Shown here one piece after another: positions 1-9,153 of a stretch of DNA of 64,000 nucleotides. The notes beneath the pieces were generated by a model that saw only the letters and a list, made by a program, of their open reading frames with translations, did not search any database and was not told the DNA's origin. Numbering within the stretch: position 1 is the first letter of the stretch; every line of letters begins with the position of its first letter. The stretch comes from Acidovorax sp. 106 (GTDB taxonomy: Bacteria > Pseudomonadota > Gammaproteobacteria > Burkholderiales > Burkholderiaceae_C). Location: positions 1,124,501 through 1,188,500 of the forward strand of contig NZ_RCCC01000001.1 of the NCBI RefSeq assembly GCF_003663825.1, read 5' to 3'. The position numbers were made by a program, and so were the translations under genes.

Positions 1-372
1 ATCACCCCCGACTACGCCCGGCTGGATTTCGCCATGACCGACCCGCTGGACAAGGAGCAGCTCACCGCCGCCATCGCTGCGCTGGTGGCTGCGGCCCACC
101 CGCTCACGGTGGCGTCGATCAGCGATGAGGAGCTAGACGCCAACCCCACCCTGGTCAAGAGCATGAGCGTGCAGCCGCCCCGGGGCACGGGGCGTATTCG
201 CACCATCCGCATTGGCGGCGATGGCTGTGAGGGCGGAGCGCCGTTGATCGACCTGCAGCCCTGTGGCGGCACGCACGTAGCCAACACGGCCGAGATCGGC
301 GCCATCGTAGTTACGAAGATTGAGAAGAAAAGCGCCACCACCCGCAGGGTGGTGTTGGGCTTTGCCCCATGA
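1..372 (+). CDS. alanyl-tRNA editing protein, AlaX type (C-terminal part)
   Basis: The reading frame is open from base 1, so the gene starts outside the window and about 123 residues are visible. The segment PCGGTHVANT (Cys codon 262-264, His codon 274-276) is the C-x3-H zinc-binding signature of the second additional domain shared by AlaRS and free-standing AlaX proteins. AlaX hydrolyses Ser or Gly wrongly attached to tRNA-Ala in the cytoplasm. The visible N-terminal part fits the end of the editing domain. The last dozen codons lie in a hairpin-forming repeat (334-368) that recurs at 456-490, so the C-terminal tail TTRRVVLGFAP may have been gained from a repeat. Full AlaX length cannot be judged. 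Confidence 0.85.
   Translation: MTPDYARLDFAMTDPLDKEQLTAAIAALVAAAHPLTVASISDEELDANPTLVKSMSVQPPRGTGRIRTIRIGGDGCEGGAPLIDLQPCGGTHVANTAEIGAIVVTKIEKKSATTRRVVLGFAP
334..368. repeat. hairpin repeat, copy 1 (inside alaX 3' end)
   Basis: 35 bp matching 456-490 with one mismatch. It holds the perfect 8-bp stem CACCACCC-GCA-GGGTGGTG followed by a conserved GGGCTTTGCCCC, itself a short palindrome. This copy encodes the end of the AlaX protein. Confidence 0.7.
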
Positions 373-455
373 GCGCAGCGAATAGCGCTTTTCTTCGGGG
401 TGCACTCATTGGCGCGCAGCGCCAGTGGGGGCACACCAGAAGCCGCGTAATGTCC

Positions 456-490
456 GCCACCACCCGCAGGGTGGTGCTGGGCTTTGCCCC
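456..490. repeat. hairpin repeat, copy 2 (intergenic)
   Basis: Second copy of the 35-bp unit seen at 334-368, with the same CACCACCC-GCA-GGGTGGTG stem-loop, between alaX and the DUF748 gene. The rest of 373-637 shows no credible gene. The hairpins could act in termination or mRNA end protection after alaX. Confidence 0.65.
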
Positions 491-637
491 GTGACGCTGC
501 AGCGCACTACAAAAAGATACTTCTGCAACGCACCGGGCGCTGTTACCTTTGCACCTCTGTCCGCGTTGAAACCAGCCACGGGCCCGCAGCACCCCACGGT
601 GTGCAGGGCCCCAGCCCACTTCATTTTCTGACCCTCC

Positions 638-3600
638 ATGCCAGCCCCTTTGCGCGCCCTGCTCGGCCACCCCCAACTCATCGCCCTGCGGCAACGCCGC
701 TGGTTCAAGCCCGCCACACGGGCGCTGGCCGCATTGCTGGGGGTGTGGACCCTGTCGTGGCTGTCGGTCCCCGCCTTGGTCAAAGGGCCGCTGGAGCGCC
801 TGGCCAGCGAGCAGCTGGGCCGCACCGTCACGGTGGGCTCGCTCGACTTCAAACCCTGGTCACTGGAGCTGACGCTGCGCGACATTGCCGTGGCAGGTGC
901 CAAAGGTAGCGAGGCAGGCCCCGCGCAGTTGACCATTGGACGCGTGTATGTCGATGCCGAGCTGCAGTCGCTGCTGCGCATGGCGCCGGTGGTAGATGCC
1001 TTCACCGTGGAAAACCCCGTGCTGCGCATCACCCACCTGGGCCAGGGCCGCTATGACGTGGACGATGTGATGGCCAAGCTGACGGCCACCAAGGACGCAC
1101 CAGAAACGCCCCCATCGACCGAGCCCGCGCGGCTGGCGCTGTACAACCTGCTGCTGCAGGGCGGGCGCGTGGACTTTACCGACAACGCCGTGGGCAAGAC
1201 CCATTCGGTGCAGGACCTGTTGCTCTCTGTGCCCTTTATCAGCACGCTGGCCAACACCCAGGAAGTGCGCGTGGAGCCCCGGCTGGCCTTCACGCTGGAG
1301 GGCAGTCGCTTTGACTCGTCGGCCCAGAGCACACCTTTTGCCCAAACAGGGCATGCCGATGCCCACATCCGCTGGGAGGGACTGAACCTGGCCCCGTACC
1401 TGGGTTACCTGCCCGCGAGCCTGCCCGTCCAGATCAAGGCCGCCACGCTGGACGTGGACGTGAAGCTGGCCTTTGAGCAGGCCCCGCGCATGGCTGTCAA
1501 GCTCTCGGGCAAGGTGCAGACCCGCGATGTGCAACTGACCGACCGCGAAGGCCAGGACCTGCTGGCCTATGAACGCCTGACGGTGGACATGGCCGATGTG
1601 CGCCCGCTGGACCAGGTGGTGGACCTGGCCCAGGTGGAGCTGGCCGCCCCCGTGCTGCACGCCCGCCGGGATGCCGCCGGGCTGCTGAACCTGGCGCAAC
1701 TGGGCAACAGCCCGGCCGCAGGGGCGCCCAAGCCAGCCGCCACACCCCCTGCGCAAGCGGCCTCCGGCACTGCCAGTGCAGAGGCCAGCGAACCTGCCAG
1801 TGCAGCCAGCACCCCCAGCCGCACAGCCAACGCCAGCAGGCCCGCCAAACCCGGCACCCCGCCAGCCACACAACCGCCCGCCCCATGGAAGGTGACCGTG
1901 GCCCGCGCCGTGGTGCACCAAGGTACCGTGCACTGGGACGACCAGACCACCCGCCCCGCTGCCGCGCTGCAGGCGCAGCAACTGGCGCTGGAGTTGACCG
2001 GGCTGGCGCTGCCACTGGAGAAGCCTGTGGCCTTCAAGGGCGCCATGGTGTTGCCCGATGCAAGTGCGACCAACGCCACCATGCCCCCCGCCCGGCAGAC
2101 AGTCAAAGCCAAGGCGGGTACGGCCAAAGCGGTGGCAGCGAAGGCAGACGCACCAGCGGCTCCTGAAGGCAAGCTGGCGTTTGAAGGCGAAGCCACCGAC
2201 CAAAAAGCGCAGTTGCAAATCACCACCGAAGCGCTGGCGCTGCAACTGGCGGCACCCTACGTGGCGCAGTACCTGGAGCCCACGGTGGCAGGCCAGCTCA
2301 CCGGCACCCTGGGGCTGCAATGGCAGGCCCCGACCGGCAGCAAAGCTGCCACCGGCCTCACCGTGACTGCGGGCCCGCTCGCACTGGAACAGTTGGCCTT
2401 GCGCCAGAACGGCAAGTCGCTGGTCAGCCTGGGCAAGCTGGAGGTCAAGGGCTTGCAGGTGCCGCTGGACGAGCGCACCGTGACGCTGGAATCGCTGAGC
2501 CTGAACACCCCCCAACTGGCCGTGGAGCGCGGCAGCGACGGGCGCTGGATGTTTGAGCGCTGGGCCAAGGCCCAGGCACAGACACCCACCGCAGAGAGCG
2601 AGACCACGGCAGCAAAAACACCCACCGAATCCCCCTGGGTGGTGCGCGTGGGCGAACTGGCCCTGCAAGGCGGCGCTGTGGCCTTTGCCGACAACGCCCA
2701 GCCCCGCCCCGTGGCGCTGGAGGTAACGGCCCTGGACGTGAGCGCCAAAAACCTGGCCACTGACAGCGGCAAGCCCGGCGCCTTCACGCTGAGCGCCCGC
2801 GCAGCAGCGGGCAAGGGCAACGCCAAGAGTGCCGCCGGCAAGATTGACTACCAGGGCACGCTGGCCCTGCAGCCCCTGGCCACACAGGGCAAACTGGACG
2901 CCACACGCGTGCCCGTGCACGGGCTGGACGGCTACCTCGCCCAGCAGTTGGCCATTGAGCTGCTGCGCGCCGATGTGGGCTTTCGCGGGCAGGTGGCGTT
3001 TGCGCAGTCTGACAAAGGCGCGAGCCTGAAGCTGGCGGGCGACGCGGCCATTGAAGAACTCAAGGCCAACAGCACAGGCGCATCCACCCCGCTGACCGAA
3101 GCCCAGGTGGGCGAGGAACTGCTGGCCTGGAAGAGCCTGAACCTGCGCGGCCTGAGCGTGGCCACGGCCCCCGGCACCGCCCCCAAGGTGCAGGTGAGCG
3201 AGACCAGCTTGCAGGACTTTTTTGCGCGCATCACCATCAACGAGGCCGGGCGCATCAACCTGCGCGACATCGTGAAGGGCGATGCAGAGGCCACTGCAAC
3301 GGCACCTGCAACCACGGCATCCACCACGGCAGCTTCGGCACCCGCGCCTGCGGCGTCTGCGGCATCGGCCCCGCAGCCCGTTCAAACCGCAGCGCGCGAC
3401 CCGCTCGCGCCCGTGGTGCAGTTCGGTCCCGTGAGCCTGGTCAACGGCAAGGTGCTGTTTTCTGACTTCTTCATCAAACCCAACTACTCGGCCGACCTGA
3501 GCGAGCTGACTGGCAAGCTGGGCGCCTTCTCGTCCGAGGCACCGGGCGGCGAGCCCCAATTGGCCACGCTGGAGCTGCTAGGCCGCGCCGAGGGCTCCGC

Positions 3601-4585
3601 CTCGCTGGAGGTCACGGGCAAGCTCAACCCCCTGGCCCAGCCGCTGGCGCTGGACATTGCGGGCAAGGTGCGCGACCTGGACCTGCCCCCGCTCTCGCCG
3701 TATGCGGTGAAGTACGCAGGCCATGGCATTGAACGCGGCAAGCTCAGCGTGGACGTGGCCTACAAGGTGCTGCCCAACGGGCAGTTGACGGCCAACAACC
3801 GCATCGTGCTGAACCAGCTAACCTTTGGCGAGCCGGTGGCGGGCGCGCCCAACAGCCTGCCAGTGCGCCTGGCCGTGGCCTTGTTGGCAGACCGGCAAGG
3901 CGTGATTGACCTGGACTTGCCCATCAGCGGCTCGCTGAATGACCCGCAGTTCCGCCTGGGGCCAGTGATCGGCAAGGTCATCGTCAACCTGATCGGTAAA
4001 GCCCTGACCTCGCCCTTCAGCCTGCTGGCCAGCGCCTTTGGTGGCGGTGACGAGATGAGCAGCGTGGCCTTTGCCCCCGGCAGCGCCACCCTCAGCCCCG
4101 AGGCGCAGCAAAACCTGGGCAAGGTCGCCAAAGCCCTGGCCGACCGCCCCACCCTCAAGCTCACCGTGACAGGCACCGCCAACCTGGCCGAGGAACGCGA
4201 GGGCCTGCAGCGCGAACGCCTGCAGCAGCTGGTGCGCGCAGAAAAGCGCCGCGCCCAGCCTGACAACACAACGCCCGTCACCGCCGACGAGTACCCCGCC
4301 CTGCTCAAGGCCGCCTATGGCCGCGCCAGCATCCCTAAGCCCCGCAACCTGGTGGGCCTGGCCAAAGACCTCACGGTGCCCGAAATGGAGGCCCTGCTGA
4401 TGGCCAACCAGCCCGCCACCGAAGCCATGGCGGCAGAGCTGGCCGCCCAGCGCGGCTACGCCATCCAAAGCTATCTGGCCGCGCAAAAGCTGCCTGCCGA
4501 GCGCCTCTTCCTGGCCGCCCCTAAAACCGGCAGCCAGGCGCCCAAGGGCACACCGCATGCGGAACTGAGCCTGGCGACGCAGTGA
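638..4585 (+). CDS. DUF748 domain-containing AsmA-like protein
   Basis: A 1315-residue protein with a short cytoplasmic head and one membrane segment near residues 28-48 (ALAALLGVWTLSWLSVPALV). It is followed by GPLERLASEQLGRTVTVGSL, the typical start of AsmA/DUF748 proteins, which adopt long beta-groove folds spanning the periplasm and are thought to take part in lipid transport or outer-membrane assembly. Ala/Pro/Thr-rich linkers near residues 360-415 separate repeated beta-rich segments. The C-terminal part (about 1145-1220, VAFAPGSATLSPEAQQNLGK) resembles an OmpA-like peptidoglycan-binding segment, as is usual for DUF748 proteins. It appears monocistronic. The exact function is unknown for the family; the assignment rests on N- and C-terminal motifs. 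Confidence 0.85.
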   Translation: MPAPLRALLGHPQLIALRQRRWFKPATRALAALLGVWTLSWLSVPALVKGPLERLASEQLGRTVTVGSLDFKPWSLELTLRDIAVAGAKGSEAGPAQLTIGRVYVDAELQSLLRMAPVVDAFTVENPVLRITHLGQGRYDVDDVMAKLTATKDAPETPPSTEPARLALYNLLLQGGRVDFTDNAVGKTHSVQDLLLSVPFISTLANTQEVRVEPRLAFTLEGSRFDSSAQSTPFAQTGHADAHIRWEGLNLAPYLGYLPASLPVQIKAATLDVDVKLAFEQAPRMAVKLSGKVQTRDVQLTDREGQDLLAYERLTVDMADVRPLDQVVDLAQVELAAPVLHARRDAAGLLNLAQLGNSPAAGAPKPAATPPAQAASGTASAEASEPASAASTPSRTANASRPAKPGTPPATQPPAPWKVTVARAVVHQGTVHWDDQTTRPAAALQAQQLALELTGLALPLEKPVAFKGAMVLPDASATNATMPPARQTVKAKAGTAKAVAAKADAPAAPEGKLAFEGEATDQKAQLQITTEALALQLAAPYVAQYLEPTVAGQLTGTLGLQWQAPTGSKAATGLTVTAGPLALEQLALRQNGKSLVSLGKLEVKGLQVPLDERTVTLESLSLNTPQLAVERGSDGRWMFERWAKAQAQTPTAESETTAAKTPTESPWVVRVGELALQGGAVAFADNAQPRPVALEVTALDVSAKNLATDSGKPGAFTLSARAAAGKGNAKSAAGKIDYQGTLALQPLATQGKLDATRVPVHGLDGYLAQQLAIELLRADVGFRGQVAFAQSDKGASLKLAGDAAIEELKANSTGASTPLTEAQVGEELLAWKSLNLRGLSVATAPGTAPKVQVSETSLQDFFARITINEAGRINLRDIVKGDAEATATAPATTASTTAASAPAPAASAASAPQPVQTAARDPLAPVVQFGPVSLVNGKVLFSDFFIKPNYSADLSELTGKLGAFSSEAPGGEPQLATLELLGRAEGSASLEVTGKLNPLAQPLALDIAGKVRDLDLPPLSPYAVKYAGHGIERGKLSVDVAYKVLPNGQLTANNRIVLNQLTFGEPVAGAPNSLPVRLAVALLADRQGVIDLDLPISGSLNDPQFRLGPVIGKVIVNLIGKALTSPFSLLASAFGGGDEMSSVAFAPGSATLSPEAQQNLGKVAKALADRPTLKLTVTGTANLAEEREGLQRERLQQLVRAEKRRAQPDNTTPVTADEYPALLKAAYGRASIPKPRNLVGLAKDLTVPEMEALLMANQPATEAMAAELAAQRGYAIQSYLAAQKLPAERLFLAAPKTGSQAPKGTPHAELSLATQ

Positions 4586-4587
4586 AC

Positions 4588-4670
4588 AACACCCCCGTGA
4601 GTCGCCTGCGGCGCGGCGGGGCTGCCCTTGCGCGGGGGCACTGGTACTGGCGCCGCGCCAGTTTCCAAGG
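4588..4670. repeat. family 2 intergenic repeat (degenerate copy)
   Basis: It begins ACCCCCGTGAGTCGCC and ends CCGCGCCAGTTTCCAA. This layout matches, with many substitutions, the elements at 11707-11835 and 38661-38790. It fills most of the gap before the DsbD-type gene. Confidence 0.45.
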
Positions 4671-4762
4671 GATTGGGGGGCTCCGAGCACAATGGTGGGT
4701 TGAGAATCGAAACCATGGCGGGGCCGGAACCAAACCCGCCCCGCCCGCTCCCACACTGCACC

Positions 4763-7006
4763 ATGCCTTCACGCCTGTCCCACCGCCTCGCAGCCACTCT
4801 CTTTTTTATAGCTGCCAGCGCTTTAGGGATAAGCGCTAGCGCCCAATTTGGCCCCAAAACTGCCACCCCGGGCAGCAGCACCGTCACCACGCCCCATGTG
4901 CAGGCCGAGCTGATCGCCCACGCGCCGCAGGGCGTCACCCCCGGCCAGCCGCTGTGGCTGGGCCTGCAAATCACCCACCAGCCCGACTGGCACACCTACT
5001 GGAAGAACCCCGGCGACTCTGGCCTGCCCACCGAGCTGACCTGGCAGCTGCCCGCCGGGCTGGATGCGGGCGACATCGCCTGGCCCGTGCCCCACAAGAT
5101 TGCCATCGGCACCCTGGCCAACTACGGCTACGAAGGCACCGTGCTGCTGCCCGTGCCCGTCACGGTGCCCAGCACCTTTGCCCCCGGCCCGCTGGCCAAA
5201 GACATCACCGTGCAGCTCAAAGCCTCGTGGCTGGTATGCCGCAAGGAGTGCATTCCCGAAGAGGGCCAGTTCACGCTGCAACTGCCCATCCAAAGCACCA
5301 CCGCGCTGAACGGCGCCGCTTTTGATGCGGCCCTGAAGGCGCAACCCCAGGCACTTCCCAACGCCACAGCCAGCGACGACCGCCAGGCCCAGGTGGACGG
5401 CGACAGCCTGCAAGTACGGGTGGCGGGCCTGCCCGCTGCACTGCGCGGCAAAACGCTGGACCTGTACCCCGAGACGCCTGAAGTGCTGCACAATGCTGCC
5501 CCCGGCACCCAGCAGTGGGACGGCGCGGTGTGGACCGCACGCATCCCCCTGGCCGAGCAGCGCAGCGGCAGCCCCACCCTGCTGCCCGTGGTGCTGGCCG
5601 AGCGCGTGCCAGGCCACACGCTGCGCCCCGGCTATCGGGCCGAGCTGCAGGTGCTGGGCACCTGGCCCGCCGTGGCCGCCAAGGCCGGTGTGTCGCCCGC
5701 GCTGGAGGCTGCGCTGCAGGCCAATGCGGCGCAGGCTGCGGGCGGATTGCCCGCTGCGGCGGCGCCTTCGGGAGCCCCCAGCCTCACACTCACCGCCGCG
5801 CTGCTGGGCGCCTTGCTGGGCGGTCTCATCCTCAACCTCATGCCCTGCGTGTTCCCGGTGCTGGCGATCAAGGTGGTGGGCTTTACCCGCCATGCACAAG
5901 ACCGGCGCGCCCACCGCGCGAGCGGCCTGGCCTACACCGCAGGCGTGGTGCTGTCCTTCCTCGCGCTGGGCGCCCTCATGCTGGGCCTGCGGGCTGCGGG
6001 CGAGGCCGTGGGCTGGGGCTTTCAGCTGCAGTCGCCCGCCGTGGTGGCCGCGCTGGCCGGGCTGTTCACCCTCATCGGGCTGAACCTGGCGGGGGTGTTT
6101 GAGTTTGGGAACATGCTGCCGTCTTCGGTGGCCAGCCTGCAGGCGCGCCACCCAGTGGCCGACAGCTTCTTGACCGGTGTGCTCGCCGTGGCCGTGGCAT
6201 CGCCGTGCACGGCGCCGTTCATGGGCGCGTCCATGGGCCTCACGGCCACGCTGCCTGCCGTGCAGGCGCTGGCGGTGTTTGCGGCCCTGGGCCTGGGCCT
6301 GGCGCTGCCCTATCTGGCTGCCAGCCTGTGGCCCGCCGTGGCACGCGCCCTGCCCCGCCCCGACGCGTGGATGGACACCTTCCGCCGCTTCATGGCCTTC
6401 CCCATGTTCGCCACTGTGGTGTGGCTGGTGTGGGTGCTGGGCCAGCAAAGCGGCATCGATGGCGCAGCCGCCCTGCTGATCTTGCTGGTGGGCCTGGGCC
6501 TGCTGGCCTGGTCGCTGGCGCAGCAAGGGCGCGCACGGCGCTGGCTGGGCACCGTATCTACCGTGGCCATGGCCCTGCTGCTGTGGGCCTTTGGGCCCCA
6601 CGTTACCCGCATGGAAGATGTGGCGACGACAGCCGCCAGCGCCACGGCCACCATGGCCACTTCCACACAAGGCTGGCAGCCCTGGGCCCCCGGCGCCCCC
6701 GATGCCTTGGTGGCCAGCGGCCGCCCGGTGTTTGTCGACTTCACCGCCGCCTGGTGCGTGACCTGCCAATACAACAAGAAAACCACCCTCGCCAACGCCG
6801 ACGTGCTGGCCGACCTGCAAGCCAAAAACGTCGCCCTGCTGCGCGCCGACTGGACGCGCCGCGACCCGCGCATCACCACCGCCCTGGCGCAGCTGGGGCG
6901 CAATGGAGTGCCGGTGTATGTGTTCTACCGCCCAGGCAAGCCCCCGGTGGTACTGACCGAGGTGCTCAGCGTGGACGAAGTACGCAGCACCATCGCCCAG
7001 TTGTAG
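4763..7006 (+). CDS. DsbD-family protein-disulfide reductase (ScsB-like)
   Basis: 747 residues. The ATG at 4763 gives a clean signal peptide (MPSRLSHRLAATLFFIAAS... cut after SASA), better than the upstream in-frame ATG at 4628. The order of domains is that of DsbD/ScsB. A periplasmic alpha domain carries Cys159 and Cys163 (VCRKEC). A CcdA-like multi-span membrane domain carries the conserved Cys362 (LMPCVFP) and Cys482 (SPCTAPF). A C-terminal thioredoxin-like domain carries CVTC at Cys665/Cys668. Such proteins pass electrons from cytoplasmic thioredoxin to periplasmic thiol partners used in disulfide isomerisation, cytochrome c maturation or metal tolerance. No dedicated partner is adjacent. 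The signal-peptide codons overlap a dispersed palindrome (4801-4842). Confidence 0.9.
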   Translation: MPSRLSHRLAATLFFIAASALGISASAQFGPKTATPGSSTVTTPHVQAELIAHAPQGVTPGQPLWLGLQITHQPDWHTYWKNPGDSGLPTELTWQLPAGLDAGDIAWPVPHKIAIGTLANYGYEGTVLLPVPVTVPSTFAPGPLAKDITVQLKASWLVCRKECIPEEGQFTLQLPIQSTTALNGAAFDAALKAQPQALPNATASDDRQAQVDGDSLQVRVAGLPAALRGKTLDLYPETPEVLHNAAPGTQQWDGAVWTARIPLAEQRSGSPTLLPVVLAERVPGHTLRPGYRAELQVLGTWPAVAAKAGVSPALEAALQANAAQAAGGLPAAAAPSGAPSLTLTAALLGALLGGLILNLMPCVFPVLAIKVVGFTRHAQDRRAHRASGLAYTAGVVLSFLALGALMLGLRAAGEAVGWGFQLQSPAVVAALAGLFTLIGLNLAGVFEFGNMLPSSVASLQARHPVADSFLTGVLAVAVASPCTAPFMGASMGLTATLPAVQALAVFAALGLGLALPYLAASLWPAVARALPRPDAWMDTFRRFMAFPMFATVVWLVWVLGQQSGIDGAAALLILLVGLGLLAWSLAQQGRARRWLGTVSTVAMALLLWAFGPHVTRMEDVATTAASATATMATSTQGWQPWAPGAPDALVASGRPVFVDFTAAWCVTCQYNKKTTLANADVLADLQAKNVALLRADWTRRDPRITTALAQLGRNGVPVYVFYRPGKPPVVLTEVLSVDEVRSTIAQL
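4801..4842. repeat. family 1 AGCGCT palindrome within the DsbD signal peptide
   Basis: TATAGCTGCCAGCGCTTTA followed by GGATAAGCGCTAGCGCC: inverted arms around AGCGCT. It is translated as the hydrophobic core and cleavage region of the DsbD-type signal peptide. The same palindrome type occurs at about nine other places in the window. Confidence 0.7.
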
Positions 7007-7068
7007 GCCAACGACAGGCGCGCGGCTCGCCCCTAGCGCGGCAGTGGCTCGCTCACTACGATGCGGGC

Positions 7069-7752
7069 ATGCACTGTGAACAATGCCATCGCCCACTGAC
7101 GCATGCTGAGGATATTTGCCCAGTGTGTGCCGTGGAGCTGTCTCAGTCCACCGAAGCCGTACCGGATCTCACGGGCGCCGGGGGCCGCTTTCAATGCCCC
7201 GCGTGCCACGGAAAATTTGACCACTGCACCACCGCGCTGCATCCAGCCAATGCGCGCTGGTATGTGCCACAAGACCACAAGCCGACCTGCCCCAGGTGCG
7301 CGGCGCCGCTGGAATGGAAGCGCTTGCCGGAGCCCCCGCAACTTCCACAAGACTTGCAGGGCATTGCGCTAGGTGCGGCCTGGGCGCTCTGGATCACCAT
7401 TCCGCCCGCACTCAATCAATGGATCAAAACACAACTGGGCTGGGGGTTCGTCATCCTGACGCCGCTGGCAGTGATCGGGCTCTTTTTCCTGGCCGTGCGG
7501 CCTGCCCTGTGGACCACGGCGGGCCAAGGTACAGGTCACTTTGTCTTGGCGCGCAGCACCGCGTCTTCGCGCAGAAAACCTTGGATGACTTTGCTGAGCA
7601 TCGTGGGGTTCGCAGGCTGCTACTGGGCAACGCCGCAGGACCACAGACTCACGGTGTGGGCAGCGGGGTTCGGCTTGGCCGCATTGGGATGCCTGCTCGC
7701 CGTCGCCTGGCGCATCCGCACCGAACAAGGATTGCGCAGATCAGCACCCTGA
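7069..7752 (+). CDS. zinc-ribbon membrane protein, function unknown
   Basis: 227 residues starting MHCEQC. Three Cys pairs lie in the first 90 residues (CEQC, CPVC and CPAC), and a fourth follows as CPRC, suggesting two zinc ribbons. Behind these come about four hydrophobic stretches (GIALGAAWALWITIPPAL, FVILTPLAVIGLFFLAV, WMTLLSIVGFAGCYW and VWAAGFGLAALGCLLAVAW), so the ribbons should face the cytoplasm. The gene starts 62 bp after the DsbD-type gene and could be co-transcribed with it. I do not recognise a named family. Confidence 0.7.
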   Translation: MHCEQCHRPLTHAEDICPVCAVELSQSTEAVPDLTGAGGRFQCPACHGKFDHCTTALHPANARWYVPQDHKPTCPRCAAPLEWKRLPEPPQLPQDLQGIALGAAWALWITIPPALNQWIKTQLGWGFVILTPLAVIGLFFLAVRPALWTTAGQGTGHFVLARSTASSRRKPWMTLLSIVGFAGCYWATPQDHRLTVWAAGFGLAALGCLLAVAWRIRTEQGLRRSAP

Positions 7753-7761
7753 TTCGCTGAT

Positions 7762-7792
7762 ACCGCAGCACCCAGCGCAGAGGTGCTGCGGT
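7762..7792. terminator. stem-loop between convergent genes
   Basis: Perfect 11-bp stem ACCGCAGCACC / GGTGCTGCGGT with a 9-nt loop, lying between the ends of the zinc-ribbon gene (+) and the binding-protein gene (-). A second GC-rich stem (GCCCGG / CCGGGC) follows at about 7799-7822 and would serve the minus-strand gene. Confidence 0.6.
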
Positions 7793-7831
7793 GAACAAGC
7801 CCGGCCACGCAACGCAGACCGGGCCGGTTGC

Positions 7832-8974
7832 TTACAGACTCTTGAGCGCCACCACGTCCTTGCCCTTGAACGTGAACACGGTCACGGCCGAGGAGCGCAG
7901 GTCGTGCTTGGCGTCATAAGCAAACTCGCCCGTCACGCCCATGTATTTGCCCGCGGCGATGTGCTCGGTCACCTTCTTCACGTCCAGCGACTGCGTGGCT
8001 TCCACGGCCGCAGCGATGAGGTGCATGCCATCGTAGAACGCGGCGGCGTAGGTCAGTGGGTCGCGCTTGTATTCGGCGCGGTAGGTGGCGGCAAACTTCT
8101 GGCCCTTGTCGCTGCGGTCGAGCATGGAGCCGCCCTGGGTGCAGAAGGTGTTGAGGTCGCCCGTGACCTGCGACAGCATGGCGGTCTCAGATGAGCAGAT
8201 GCCGTCGCCGCCCAGCAGGGCCGCCGTAATGCCCAGCGCACGCATTTGCTTGAGCAGCGGGCCGCCTTGGGGCGAGTAGCCGCCGTAGAACACAGCATCG
8301 GCCTTGGCGGCGCGGATGTTGGTCAGGATGGCACTGAAGTCGGTGGCTTTGTCGGTGGTGAACTCGTTGGCGACGATCTTCAGGCCCAGGCGCTTGGCCT
8401 GCTCGGTGAATTCGCGCGCCACGCCCTGGCCGTAGGCCGTGCGGTCGTCGATCACGGCCACAGTCTTGATCTTCAGGTCTTGTGCAGCGTAGGTGGCCAT
8501 CTTGGCGCCCAGCTGGTTGTCGCTGGCCCCAATGCGGAACAGCGTGGCATAGCCTTGCTCGGTCACCTTGGGGTTGGATGCCACGGTGAACACGCCCATG
8601 CCAGCGTCGGCCAGCACGCGGGATGCAGGCATGGTGACGCCCGAGTTGTAGGGGCCCAGGACGAACTTCACCTTCTGGTCAGACAACCGCTGGGCCACTT
8701 GCACGCCTTGCTTGGGGTCGGCCCCGTCGTCGTTGATGTCCAGCTCGAACTGCACGGCCTTGCCGCCCACCTTGATGCCCTTGGCATTGATTTCCTTGAG
8801 GGCGAGCAAGGCGCCGTCGCGGTTGTCGATGCCGTTGGCGGCCTGGGGGCCGGTCACGGGGCTCATGAAGCCGATGCGCACCCGCTCTTGGGCAGACACG
8901 GAGAAGGCGGCAGTCAGACCGCAGGCGGCCAGCGCCAGCACGAGGGCTTGTTTTTTCATAGCTTGTTTTTTCAT
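7832..8974 (-). CDS. branched-chain amino-acid-type ABC transporter substrate-binding protein
   Basis: 380 residues. A signal peptide (ALVLALAACGLTAAFSVSAQ) is followed by VRIGFMSPVTGPQAANGIDN, the start typical of LivJ/LivK type I periplasmic binding proteins. GPYNSGVTMPAS and FYGGYSPQGGPLLKQMRA are further family signatures. The protein would bind a branched-chain amino acid or related amide in the periplasm and deliver it to a LivHMGF permease. No permease or ATPase gene is nearby, so it is an orphan. The start at 8974 is preceded by GAGGAG at a good distance. Codons 1-5 are repeated as codons 6-10 (15-bp tandem duplication), which gives a second possible start at 8959. Confidence 0.9.
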   Translation of the reverse strand: MKKQAMKKQALVLALAACGLTAAFSVSAQERVRIGFMSPVTGPQAANGIDNRDGALLALKEINAKGIKVGGKAVQFELDINDDGADPKQGVQVAQRLSDQKVKFVLGPYNSGVTMPASRVLADAGMGVFTVASNPKVTEQGYATLFRIGASDNQLGAKMATYAAQDLKIKTVAVIDDRTAYGQGVAREFTEQAKRLGLKIVANEFTTDKATDFSAILTNIRAAKADAVFYGGYSPQGGPLLKQMRALGITAALLGGDGICSSETAMLSQVTGDLNTFCTQGGSMLDRSDKGQKFAATYRAEYKRDPLTYAAAFYDGMHLIAAAVEATQSLDVKKVTEHIAAGKYMGVTGEFAYDAKHDLRSSAVTVFTFKGKDVVALKSL

Positions 8975-9153
8975 TGGAAAGGTACTCCTCAGGATAGAGG
9001 GCAGCGCGCAGATTGTGTCCGGCACGCCGCCCGCGCCGGAGTATGCAGCAAAGGTCCCACCGCTTCGGGGCTGTCCGGCCTGCGTCCCAACCTCGCTGTT
9101 GGCAGGGTTGCCGCCCCCTTTGCCACAATGGGCCACAAAGACAGGACCCTCGC

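Noticed and set aside
860..3559. 899-codon open frame antisense to the DUF748 gene
   Set aside because: His/Gly/Gln-rich composition typical of the antisense of a GC-rich gene; no domain, and the plus-strand frame has clear family motifs.
4823..7096. 757-codon antisense frame over the DsbD-type gene
   Set aside because: Composition bias and no recognisable motif; the plus strand encodes a complete DsbD-type protein.
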